A DNA stretch of 6,066 nucleotides from Desulfotignum sp. (GTDB lineage: Bacteria; Desulfobacterota; Desulfobacteria; Desulfobacterales; Desulfobacteraceae). The notes under the pieces are model-generated. The model worked only from the letters and a program-made list of their open reading frames with translations. It did not search any database and was not told where the DNA came from. Within the stretch, counting starts at the first letter, position 1. Each line of letters starts with the position of its first letter. The position numbers were made by a program, and so were the translations under genes. This document shows positions 1-5,463 of the stretch, one piece after another. The DNA is taken from contig JAABSS010000053.1 in NCBI GenBank assembly GCA_011390235.1, positions 1 to 6,066 on the forward strand, read 5' to 3'.

Positions 1-495
1 CAGCCCCCTGGACTGGATATGATCGGCCATGGCAGCGATGTATCCGGGCAGGTTGTCGGATCCCAGGTGCTTCTGCCGGATGAGCATCAAATCGATGCCG
101 AACCGCCTGGCATCCTTTCGGATCTGCCGGGCCGCATCCATGTCCGTGGGAAAGACCGGTCCGTCCATTTTGAACCGGGTGAACACGGCTTCGGTTTCAT
201 CGATCAGGGCCTGGGCCTCAGCCAGGGGCATAAACTGGGTCAGGTCGGTTTTTCCCAGCCTTGGAATGAAGTTGAGCTTGCCGTCGGAATACAGTCCGGC
301 CCCGCCGATGCCGGACAGGATGTTGCACGGGTCGCACTCGGCGCACTTCTGAATGCGATGGTTGGGGCATTTGCGTTTGAGTGGGTCTTTGCCCTTTTCA
401 ATGAGCAGCACCTTGAGCCGGGTATGTTCCATCAGATACCAGGCTGCGAACAGACCCGCCGGCCCGCCGCCCACGATAATCACGTCATATGTCAT
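1..495 (-). CDS. FAD-dependent dehydrogenase (COG2509-like), N-terminal 165 residues, cut by window edge
   Basis: Reading 495 down to 1 gives 165 codons with no stop, so the gene continues past the left edge. The protein begins MTYDVIIVGGGPAGLFAAWY, a dinucleotide-binding Rossmann motif (GGGPAG, residues 9-14) as in FAD oxidoreductases. A cysteine cluster follows (C43, C51, C54, C57; CX7CX2CX2C), then IGGAGLYSDGKLNF (residues 63-76). This combination matches my recollection of the COG2509 uncharacterised FAD-dependent dehydrogenases, cytoplasmic proteins of about 450-480 residues, so roughly a third is present. The cysteines could bind a metal or Fe-S cluster, but that is inference. The substrate is unknown. 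The ATG has a GGAG Shine-Dalgarno (506-509) 10 nt upstream, inside the end of the CNNM gene. The two genes overlap by 11 nt in different frames (485-495), which suggests one operon with translational coupling. Confidence 0.88.
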   Translation of the reverse strand, partial: MTYDVIIVGGGPAGLFAAWYLMEHTRLKVLLIEKGKDPLKRKCPNHRIQKCAECDPCNILSGIGGAGLYSDGKLNFIPRLGKTDLTQFMPLAEAQALIDETEAVFTRFKMDGPVFPTDMDAARQIRKDARRFGIDLMLIRQKHLGSDNLPGYIAAMADHIQSRGL

Positions 496-1594
496 TTTCA
501 GATGTCTCCGTGGTTTCCGGTGCCAGACCCATGGCTCTGGCACGGGCCGCCCACTGTTTCCGGGCCAAAGCCCGCATGTCGATCACATTGTCTCTTTCGT
601 CCACGATTTCCATTCCCATGAGGGTCTCAATCAGGTCTTCCAGCGTCACCAGCCCGTCTGTGCCGCCGTGTTCACTGACAATCAGGGCAATATGCTGACG
701 TTCGGCCAGAAACCGCTCAAACAGCACGGTCAGCGGAATGGAACTGGGCACGGCCATGATATCCCTTTTCAGGGCTTTCAGTTTCTCGCTTCCCCTTTTC
801 TGGGCCATGAAAATCAATATATCATCCTTGAGAACGAATCCTGTGGCATCGTCCAGATGGGATCTGTAGAGGGGCAGGCGTGAAAAAGGGGTTTTTGTGA
901 TGTATTTTAGGGACTCATCAATGGTCATGTCTTCGGGCAATGCCGTAACCACCGTGCGCGGGGTCATGATATCGGTGGCTTTGAGCCGTTCGAACCGCAT
1001 CAGGCTCTGGATGATGCGGGATTCCTTGGAATGGATCTGACCGGTCTGCTCTCCCATGGATGCCATGGCAATAAACTCATCTCTGGAAAAAATATGCATG
1101 GTTTTTCCCCGGGAAATGACTTTGGTCAGTTTTTCAGACAGCCAGACTACAGGGTACAGGATGACAATCAATGTGTTGATGAAAATTGCGGTGGGACCTG
1201 TCAGGCTCGACCAGTAGACCGCACCGATGGTCTTGGGAACGATTTCCGATAAAAAAAGAATCATCAACGTCATGACAGCGGAAAACACGCCGAACCAGTT
1301 GCTGCCGAAGACAGCGGTCGCTTTGGCACCGGCACCGATGGCACCCACGGTGTGGGCGATGGTGTTCAATGTCAGAATGGCGGCCAGAGAGCGGTCTACA
1401 TTGTCCTGTTTGAGCCGTTTGAGCAGCGCGGCCTTGCGGGGGCGGTTTTTTTTCAGACCTTCGATGTACGAAGGGGTGACACTTAAAATGACCGCTTCGG
1501 CCACGGAACACAGGAATGAAAAAATCAGGGCCAGCCCCACATACAGGAGCAGCCCCAGGATATTGGAATCAAGTCCGCTGGTGATGTCGTTCAT
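485..1594 (-). CDS. CNNM (DUF21) transmembrane protein with CBS pair, CorB/CorC-type ion transporter
   Basis: This is a 369-residue inner-membrane protein. Hydrophobic segments at about residues 11-38, 68-92, 98-124 and 128-155 form a DUF21/CNNM domain. It carries the family motifs SFLCSVAEA (26-34), LNTIAHTVG (76-84) and SEIVPKTIG (116-124). A CBS pair follows: the first repeat starts near DIMTPRTVV (208-216), and the second ends with GLVTLEDLIETLMG (314-327) and EIVDERD (329-335). Family knowledge points to Mg2+ (or similar divalent cation) efflux, or linked Na+ exchange, with nucleotide sensing by the CBS domains. The C-terminal CorC_HlyC domain of longer relatives is absent; a short basic tail (339-369) replaces it. 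The start ATG is the only good one in frame before the hydrophobic segment, but its Shine-Dalgarno is weak. It is first gene of the operon with the FAD dehydrogenase and divergent from the histidine kinase. The transported ion cannot be read from sequence. Confidence 0.92.
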   Translation of the reverse strand: MNDITSGLDSNILGLLLYVGLALIFSFLCSVAEAVILSVTPSYIEGLKKNRPRKAALLKRLKQDNVDRSLAAILTLNTIAHTVGAIGAGAKATAVFGSNWFGVFSAVMTLMILFLSEIVPKTIGAVYWSSLTGPTAIFINTLIVILYPVVWLSEKLTKVISRGKTMHIFSRDEFIAMASMGEQTGQIHSKESRIIQSLMRFERLKATDIMTPRTVVTALPEDMTIDESLKYITKTPFSRLPLYRSHLDDATGFVLKDDILIFMAQKRGSEKLKALKRDIMAVPSSIPLTVLFERFLAERQHIALIVSEHGGTDGLVTLEDLIETLMGMEIVDERDNVIDMRALARKQWAARARAMGLAPETTETSENDI

Positions 1595-1644
1595 AAGTGC
1601 CGGTTCCAGAGAGTATATGGTAAAAACATTGCATCATTTTTGTA

Positions 1645-1673
1645 ACAATAATCATCAGACCTGTCTGAAGCAA
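1645..1673 (-). promoter_or_regulatory. Possible sigma70-type promoter for the CNNM-FAD operon
   Basis: On the minus strand, TTGCTT (1673-1668) is followed after exactly 17 nt by TATTGT (1650-1645). The boxes match consensus at 3/6 and 4/6, so this is weak on its own. It would start transcription near 1638, leaving a leader of about 44 nt before the CNNM start. What raises it above background is that the spacer contains a perfect 14-bp palindrome. A TATACT hexamer nearer the gene (1617-1612) is an alternative -10 box, but it has no fitting -35. Confidence 0.3.
1655..1668. promoter_or_regulatory. Perfect 14-bp palindrome, possible operator
   Basis: TCAGAC-CT-GTCTGA is a perfect 6-2-6 inverted repeat between the candidate -35 and -10 boxes of the CNNM operon promoter. 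A site placed there is typical for a dimeric repressor or a MerR-type spacer-binding activator. The stem is too short and lacks a flanking T-tract to be a terminator. I do not recognise the word as the site of a specific regulator. Confidence 0.35.
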
Positions 1674-1674
1674 G

Positions 1675-1721
1675 AAAAAAATATCCGGGGTATAATCTGT
1701 CGATACCATGCCGCGCCCGGA
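1675..1721 (-). terminator. Terminator-like stem with T7 tract on the minus strand
   Basis: Read on the minus strand, TCCGG (1721-1717) pairs with CCGGA (1688-1684), and inside it GGTAT (1707-1703) pairs with ATACC (1693-1689). This leaves a 9-nt loop and a 9-nt one-sided bulge. The stem is followed by TA and seven Ts (1681-1675). The ten base pairs plus T-run resemble a rho-independent terminator, but the bulge is unusual. It lies just upstream of the possible CNNM promoter and points towards it. It would therefore end a separate minus-strand transcript from the repeat cluster rather than a known gene. Confidence 0.3.
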
Positions 1722-1789
1722 GGGGTGTCGTGCCGCCGGCCTGCAATCCACCGGGTATCTCCGACAGTCCGTCAGCAAGACACCCCCAC

Positions 1790-1819
1790 GGGGGCTCTGT
1801 TTGTGGGGGCTCTGTTTGT
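1790..1819. repeat. Two perfect tandem copies of a 15-nt unit
   Basis: The unit GGGGGCTCTGTTTGT occurs at 1790-1804 and again at 1805-1819 with no mismatch and no spacer. The five Gs of the first copy can also pair with the CCCCC just before it (1783-1787). The end of the second copy forms the left arm of the neighbouring 7-2-7 hairpin. This could be recent replication slippage or part of a repeat family. Confidence 0.85.
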
Positions 1820-1830
1820 GCAGGCACAAA
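1815..1830. repeat. Perfect 7-2-7 inverted repeat
   Basis: TTTGTGC-AG-GCACAAA is a perfect 16-bp palindrome at the edge of the GC-rich repeat block. It could be a hairpin in RNA or a protein-binding site. There is no T-tract on either side, so it is not a terminator. Confidence 0.5.
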
Positions 1831-2057
1831 TCCCTCTCCACACCATTTGGAAAAAACCCAATACACAGTGTCTTTGTCAATGATATCCAGAATATAGTTG
1901 AATTTGGGAAGAATCAATGATAGTTACTTGAGCTTTGGAGAGCTGTATCTTATCACAGGGTGAGCTTGGATAAACTCAAAAGCAGCATTATTATCAGCCA
2001 GAAAAATCTGTAACATCAACAAATGCACGTTTCGGACAGTTAAAAAAAGGTTTTAAT
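1831..2057. other. AT-rich intergenic stretch upstream of the histidine kinase
   Basis: No gene is supported in these 227 nt. The stretch contains the direct repeat TGAGCTT at 1929-1935 and 1961-1967, with starts 32 bp apart (about three helical turns), a weak promoter candidate overlapping the first copy, and the kinase ribosome-binding site AAGG (2047-2050). No sigma54-type GG-N10-GC element was recognised. Confidence 0.6.
1928..1956 (+). promoter_or_regulatory. Weak candidate promoter for the hybrid histidine kinase
   Basis: TTGAGC (1928-1933), a 17-nt spacer and TATCAC (1951-1956) match consensus at 4/6 in each box. Transcription from it would leave a leader of roughly 95 nt. The first TGAGCTT repeat copy overlaps the -35 box, and the second copy lies just downstream of the -10, so a regulator binding the pair could control it. 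In AT-rich DNA such matches occur often, so this is tentative. Confidence 0.2.
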
Positions 2058-4442
2058 ATGACAGAAAAACCTTCCTATGAAGAATTGAAAAGACAGTTTC
2101 AGGAGCTAAAAAAAGACTATTCGCAGCTTGAAAATAAGCTGCTGGAATCCCGGTCCTTGACCGGAGAAATCATGACGTACATGACAGAAGGTCTTGTCCT
2201 GACAGATACTCGGGGGACTGTCATATTCATCAATCAGCGTTTATCAGAAATGCTTGGATATCTGTCCGAAGAAATCATCGGAAAATGCTGGCTGGATATG
2301 GTGCCGGCCGATCAGCAGCCTTTTGCAAAAGAGGCAGAAGCCAGACGTTCTCAAGGACTTACTGACAGATACGAAATTGTTCTGCACCGCAAAAACGGTG
2401 AGAAATTTCCTGTATTAATAGGTGCCGGACCCCGATTTGACAAGAAGGACGGTCAATATGTCGGCTCCATGGGTGTGGTAACCGACATTTCAGAACGTAA
2501 ACAGGCGGAAAAGGCCCTGCGGGAAAGTGAAAACCAGATAATCAGTATCTTCAAGAGTGCACCCGTCGGTATAGGTTCGGTTGTCAACCGGGTGCTGATC
2601 AAAGTCAATAAATGCCTGTGCGAGATGACAGGATATGATGAACCGGAACTGATTGGCCAGAGCGCCCGGATGCTTTATCCCAGGGATGAAGACTTCGCAT
2701 TGGTGGGCCGGGAAAAATATGCTCAGATAGCTGACCACGGCACGGGTATGGTGGTAACCCGCTGGCAGAAACAAGACGGCACCATCATGGATGTCCTTCT
2801 CAGCTCCACGTCAGTGGATCCACAGGACCAGTCAAAAGGGGTCACGTTCACCGCCCTGGACATCACCGAACGCAAGCGGGCTGAAGATGCGCTGCGTGAG
2901 AGTGAAAAAAAATTACGCGCAACCCTTGATGCAACTCCATTTCCAATTGCAGTTGTTGATTTACACGATGATAAGATATTTTTCTGGAGCCGCAGCGCAC
3001 TTGAACTTTTTGGTCATACTGCACGCACAGCTTCGGAATGGTATCAGATGGCTTACCCTGATCCTGATTACAGGCAAGACATAATTGAACAGTGGAAACC
3101 GTTTCTTGAAAAAGCCAGGAACTCTGGTCAGACGGTCAACGCTGGTGAACGTCGAATTACCTGCAAGGATGGATCTGAATGCATTTGTGAGATCTATGTC
3201 ACTGTCCTCCCCGACAATCTTATTCTTACATTTAACAACATCACTGAGCGCAAAAAGGCAGATTTTGAGCGGGAAAAACTACAAGCTCAGCTCATCCAGG
3301 CCCAAAAGATGGAGGCCGTTGGCAGGTTAGCAGGAGGTGTGGCCCACGACTTCAACAACATGCTGGGGGTGATCCTGGGACACACGGAACTTGCATTGTT
3401 GCAGGCAGATGAAAATCACGATCTGCATAATGATCTCAAAGAAATCCAAAAAGCGGCACAGCGCTCGACTGATATCACAAAGCAGCTGCTGGCCTTTGCC
3501 AGAAAACAGACCATTTCTCCCGAACAGCTGGATTTGAACGACACCGTGGAGAGCATGCTCAATATGCTCCGCCGACTCATCGGGGAAGACATCGACCTGG
3601 CATGGCAGCCAGCTGCCCATATATGGCCGGTGAAAATGGACCCGTCCCAGATCGACCAGATCCTTGCCAATCTTTGTGTGAATGCCCGGGATTCCATATC
3701 AGGGTTGGGCAAACTCACCATTGAAACCGGAAGAAAAACATTTGATGAGGAATACTGCAAAGAACATGCAGGGTTTATCCCCGGTGATTTTGTGCTGCTG
3801 GCAGTCAGTGACAATGGCTGTGGTATGGACAAGGATACCCTGGACAATCTGTTCGATCCCTTTTTCACCACCAAGGAGGTGGGCAAGGGCACAGGATTAG
3901 GACTTGCCACCATCTATGGTATCGTCAAACAGAACAACGGTTTCATCAATGTTTACAGCGAACCTGGACAGGGTTCCACCTTCAAGATTTACCTGCCCCG
4001 GTTAGTTGTCGATGAAGACATTGACAAGGCCAAGCCTGAGAAAAAAGCAGTCGCCGGAGGGACTGAAACCATCCTGCTGGTGGAAGATGAACCTTCAATT
4101 CTCAGGATGACCCGCATGATGCTGGAAAGGAAAGGGTATTCGGTTTTACCGGCTGCCACACCTGGTGAGGCGATAGATCTGGCCAAAACCCATTCAGATA
4201 AAATTCATCTTCTCATGACCGATGTGGTCATGCCGGATATGAACGGAAGGGATCTTGCCGGGAAAATCAACTCTCTTTATCCGGACATTCGGCTTTTGTT
4301 CATGTCGGGTTATACTTCCAACGTCATTGCCCATCACGGAGTGCTGGATGACGGGGTGGCGTTTATTCAGAAGCCGTTTTCCATGGCGGAGATGACAGAA
4401 AAGGTGCGGGAAGTTTTGGATATGACCTCAGATAAAAGTTAA
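2058..4442 (+). CDS. Soluble hybrid sensor histidine kinase: PAS-PAS-PAS-HisKA-HATPase_c-REC
   Basis: This 794-residue protein has no membrane segment or signal peptide, so it should sense a cytoplasmic cue. A short N-terminal coiled coil (about 5-32) precedes three PAS domains (about 35-147, 158-274 and 284-398). The first two each end in DI(S/T)ERK, the third in NITERK. HisKA carries the phosphoacceptor H430 in GGVAHDFNN (426-434). The ATPase domain has the N box (N538, N542), G1 box DNGCGM (585-590), F box FDPFF (599-603) and G2 box GKGTGLG (609-615). A C-terminal receiver domain has acidic residues E676/D677, phosphoacceptor D722, S750 and K772, so all catalytic positions are intact. It probably autophosphorylates on H430 and passes phosphate to D722, then onward through a partner not in this window. 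No Hpt domain or DNA-binding response regulator is nearby. The start is supported by AAGG (2047-2050) 7 nt upstream. Signal and output are unknown. Confidence 0.95.
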   Translation: MTEKPSYEELKRQFQELKKDYSQLENKLLESRSLTGEIMTYMTEGLVLTDTRGTVIFINQRLSEMLGYLSEEIIGKCWLDMVPADQQPFAKEAEARRSQGLTDRYEIVLHRKNGEKFPVLIGAGPRFDKKDGQYVGSMGVVTDISERKQAEKALRESENQIISIFKSAPVGIGSVVNRVLIKVNKCLCEMTGYDEPELIGQSARMLYPRDEDFALVGREKYAQIADHGTGMVVTRWQKQDGTIMDVLLSSTSVDPQDQSKGVTFTALDITERKRAEDALRESEKKLRATLDATPFPIAVVDLHDDKIFFWSRSALELFGHTARTASEWYQMAYPDPDYRQDIIEQWKPFLEKARNSGQTVNAGERRITCKDGSECICEIYVTVLPDNLILTFNNITERKKADFEREKLQAQLIQAQKMEAVGRLAGGVAHDFNNMLGVILGHTELALLQADENHDLHNDLKEIQKAAQRSTDITKQLLAFARKQTISPEQLDLNDTVESMLNMLRRLIGEDIDLAWQPAAHIWPVKMDPSQIDQILANLCVNARDSISGLGKLTIETGRKTFDEEYCKEHAGFIPGDFVLLAVSDNGCGMDKDTLDNLFDPFFTTKEVGKGTGLGLATIYGIVKQNNGFINVYSEPGQGSTFKIYLPRLVVDEDIDKAKPEKKAVAGGTETILLVEDEPSILRMTRMMLERKGYSVLPAATPGEAIDLAKTHSDKIHLLMTDVVMPDMNGRDLAGKINSLYPDIRLLFMSGYTSNVIAHHGVLDDGVAFIQKPFSMAEMTEKVREVLDMTSDKS

Positions 4443-4562
4443 GGTTATCCGATTCTATGGTATTTTGAAGACCGAATTATTCAGGATACTCAGACTATGC
4501 GCAATCGGAAAACTGGTGAATGATACTTTTTTTTCAAAGGTGATTTTAACAGGGAGACAAAC

Positions 4563-5099
4563 ATGGCATCAATAACAGATCGGATGATACGAGCAGCAAA
4601 ACTGGATGTAAACCTCTATGAAGAAGTCGAAGCGGACAAAGATGCCATGGGGCAAGCCATGGGCGTTGTTGTTCTTTCCAGTGTTGCTGCAGGAATCGGA
4701 ACTATCGGCACGACGGGGATAAAGGGGCTTGTTCTCGGAACCATAGTCGCCTTGGTGGGATGGTTTATCTGGTCGTTTCTGACATACTATATTGGAACCA
4801 GGTTGCTATCTGAACCACAAACAAAAGCAGACTATGGGGAGTTGCTTCGCACCATCGGATTCTCCAGCTCTCCGGGGGTGCTCCGTGTTTTGGGGATCAT
4901 CCCCATGCTGGGGAATATCCTTAATTTCATTTGCGGCATCTGGATGTTGGTAGCGATGGTCATTGCCGTCAGGCAAGCGCTTGACTATAAAAGTACTGGG
5001 CGAGCCGTCGGAGTTTGTCTTATCGGTTGGATTGTTCAGTTCGTCATTTTCGTTATGTTTTTTGGGTTAGCGGGTGGATTTGGAGGTTCACAGGGATAA
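4563..5099 (+). CDS. YIP1-family multi-spanning membrane protein
   Basis: This is a 178-residue integral membrane protein. A hydrophilic N-terminus (1-29, with YEEVEADKDAMGQA at 19-32) is followed by hydrophobic segments at about 31-49, 54-78, 104-121, 122-137 and 147-171. The patterns GWFIW (66-70), TKADYGELLRTIGF (87-100) and AVRQALDYKSTGRA (135-148) are what I recall from bacterial YIP1-domain proteins (PF04893 type) common in Desulfobacterota. Eukaryotic relatives act in membrane trafficking, but the bacterial role is not established. The start is well supported by AGGGAG (4551-4556) 6 nt upstream. It lies 120 nt after the kinase on the same strand with no clear terminator between them, so readthrough is possible. 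A T8 tract at 4527-4534 lacks a stem. A functional link to the kinase is not shown by the sequence. Confidence 0.85.
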   Translation: MASITDRMIRAAKLDVNLYEEVEADKDAMGQAMGVVVLSSVAAGIGTIGTTGIKGLVLGTIVALVGWFIWSFLTYYIGTRLLSEPQTKADYGELLRTIGFSSSPGVLRVLGIIPMLGNILNFICGIWMLVAMVIAVRQALDYKSTGRAVGVCLIGWIVQFVIFVMFFGLAGGFGGSQG

Positions 5100-5104
5100 T
5101 TCAT

Positions 5105-5120
5105 ATTCCATCCTTGGAAT
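5105..5120 (+). other. Short stem-loop just after the YIP1-family gene
   Basis: ATTCCA-TCCT-TGGAAT forms a perfect 6-bp stem with a 4-nt loop, starting 5 nt after the stop codon. No T-tract follows, so it is not a standard intrinsic terminator. It might stabilise the mRNA 3' end or be chance. Confidence 0.3.
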
Positions 5121-5156
5121 TGCCGATACTCCAGCAATCCGTACAATAAGACTGTC

Positions 5157-5184
5157 ATAATAGCCTGTGATATTCAATTGTCAA
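5157..5184 (-). promoter_or_regulatory. Strong-looking sigma70 promoter pointing back into the YIP1 gene
   Basis: On the minus strand, a full-consensus TTGACA (5184-5179) is followed after 16 nt by TATTAT (5162-5157), a 5/6 match to the -10 consensus. Transcription would begin near 5150 and run left, antisense to the 3' end of the YIP1-family gene. No minus-strand gene is visible there. It may make an antisense RNA, serve a very short frame, or be an accidental match in AT-rich DNA. Its -35 box almost coincides with that of a forward promoter. Confidence 0.4.
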
Positions 5185-5206
5185 TGAGCCTGGATTCTAC
5201 GATAAT
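5178..5206 (+). promoter_or_regulatory. Good sigma70 promoter match upstream of the right-edge gene
   Basis: TTGTCA (5178-5183), a 17-nt spacer and GATAAT (5201-5206) give 5/6 matches in both boxes at the ideal spacing. Transcription would begin near 5213, about 250 nt before the start codon at 5464. That is a long leader, and it contains a hairpin with a T8 tract. The -10 box forms the left part of a 10-bp palindrome, so the promoter may be repressed by a bound protein. Confidence 0.5.
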
Positions 5207-5210
5207 TATC
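5201..5210. promoter_or_regulatory. 10-bp palindrome over the forward -10 box, possible operator
   Basis: GATAATTATC is a perfect palindrome that begins exactly at the forward -10 hexamer. A close variant, GATATTATC, occurs downstream at 5252-5260. GATAAT-type words resemble part of a Fur box, but the full 19-bp Fur arrangement is absent. The palindrome may also simply reflect AT-rich promoter composition. Confidence 0.25.
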
Positions 5211-5300
5211 CGACAGGTGAGTATTCACGACTCTGAAAAATCAAGTATACCGATATTATCATTCATTTTGCTCCACGCTCTTTGAAATAGCCGGACCGCG

Positions 5301-5390
5301 ATGCATATGTGGCAGCCATGCCTAACGCAGATCATGAGGCCGGATATGTTCCTGCTGGAAGGTGGGCATCAGCAGCACAATTTTTTTTAG
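5301..5390 (+). CDS. Doubtful 29-codon open frame in the leader of the right-edge gene
   Basis: ATG at 5301 opens a 29-codon frame that begins MHMWQP, ends EGGHQQHNFF and stops at TAG (5388-5390). The frame is open back to a stop at 5283-5285. No Shine-Dalgarno precedes the 5301 ATG or the internal ATGs at 5307, 5334 and 5346. It ends exactly at the T8 tract of the candidate terminator, so a leader-peptide role can be imagined. It has no run of a single amino acid as in classic attenuators. It could also be a gene remnant or chance. Confidence 0.12.
   Translation: MHMWQPCLTQIMRPDMFLLEGGHQQHNFF
5352..5388 (+). terminator. Candidate intrinsic terminator or attenuator in the leader
   Basis: CTGCTG (5352-5357) pairs with CAGCAG (5370-5375) across a 12-nt loop. 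The stem is followed by CACAA and eight Ts (5381-5388). It is short, and the 5-nt gap before the Ts weakens it. It could end transcripts from the YIP1-family gene or from the promoter at 5178-5206. The loop segment GGTGGG (5361-5366) can pair with CCCGCC (5399-5404) just past the T-tract, which offers a possible alternative fold. Confidence 0.35.
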
Positions 5391-5463
5391 GGTGACATCC
5401 CGCCTTTTTTCTGGTTTGATACCAGGCTTAAGGATCTACCTAAACCCGGAAAAGGAAAAAAAT

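Larger units (their letters stand above)
1675..1830 (-). ncRNA. Possible structured RNA or repeat element of unknown class
   Basis: This GC-rich block differs from the AT-rich sequence on both sides and is packed with pairing potential. In minus-strand order it has a 7-2-7 hairpin (1830-1815), two tandem 15-nt units (1819-1790), a CCCCC/GGGGG hairpin (1794-1783), an 8-bp pairing GGGGTGTC/GACACCCC enclosing 49 nt (1786-1779 with 1729-1722), and a terminator-like stem with seven Ts. I could not match it to a riboswitch or small-RNA class I know, and I found no convincing promoter for it. It could instead be an intergenic repeat element. Open frames through it look like chance translation. Confidence 0.2.

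Noticed and set aside
19..621. Plus-strand open frame of 200 codons, and others at 353-883 and 1227-1883
   Set aside because: They lie antisense to the FAD dehydrogenase and CNNM genes, have no recognisable domains and read like antisense translation of real genes.
1691..1696. Perfect TATAAT on the plus strand
   Set aside because: No acceptable -35 box lies 15-19 nt upstream, and the hexamer is part of the minus-strand stem.
1790..1819. Tandem 15-mers as a CRISPR fragment
   Set aside because: Only two contiguous copies without spacers, and no cas gene in the window.
1874..1883. The word TTGTCAATGA shared with 5178-5187
   Set aside because: A 10-base match between two AT-rich intergenic regions is likely chance, and the first copy has no -10 box at a suitable distance.
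1569..1917. Two overlapping minus-strand open frames through the repeat cluster
   Set aside because: Their products are low-complexity, repeat-driven sequences with no family resemblance, and they overlap each other in different frames.
4527..4534. T8 tract between the kinase and YIP1-family genes as a terminator
   Set aside because: No hairpin precedes it. The nearest inverted repeat (TCCGATT 4448-4454 with AATCGGA 4503-4509) has a 48-nt loop and ends 17 nt before the Ts.
5392..5394. GTG as an upstream start for the right-edge gene
   Set aside because: It is in frame but has no Shine-Dalgarno, whereas ATG at 5464 has AAAGGA at a good distance.
5411..5425. Hairpin CTGGT-TTGAT-ACCAG as a second terminator
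   Set aside because: The stem is only 5 bp and no T-tract follows. The six Ts lie before it, not after.
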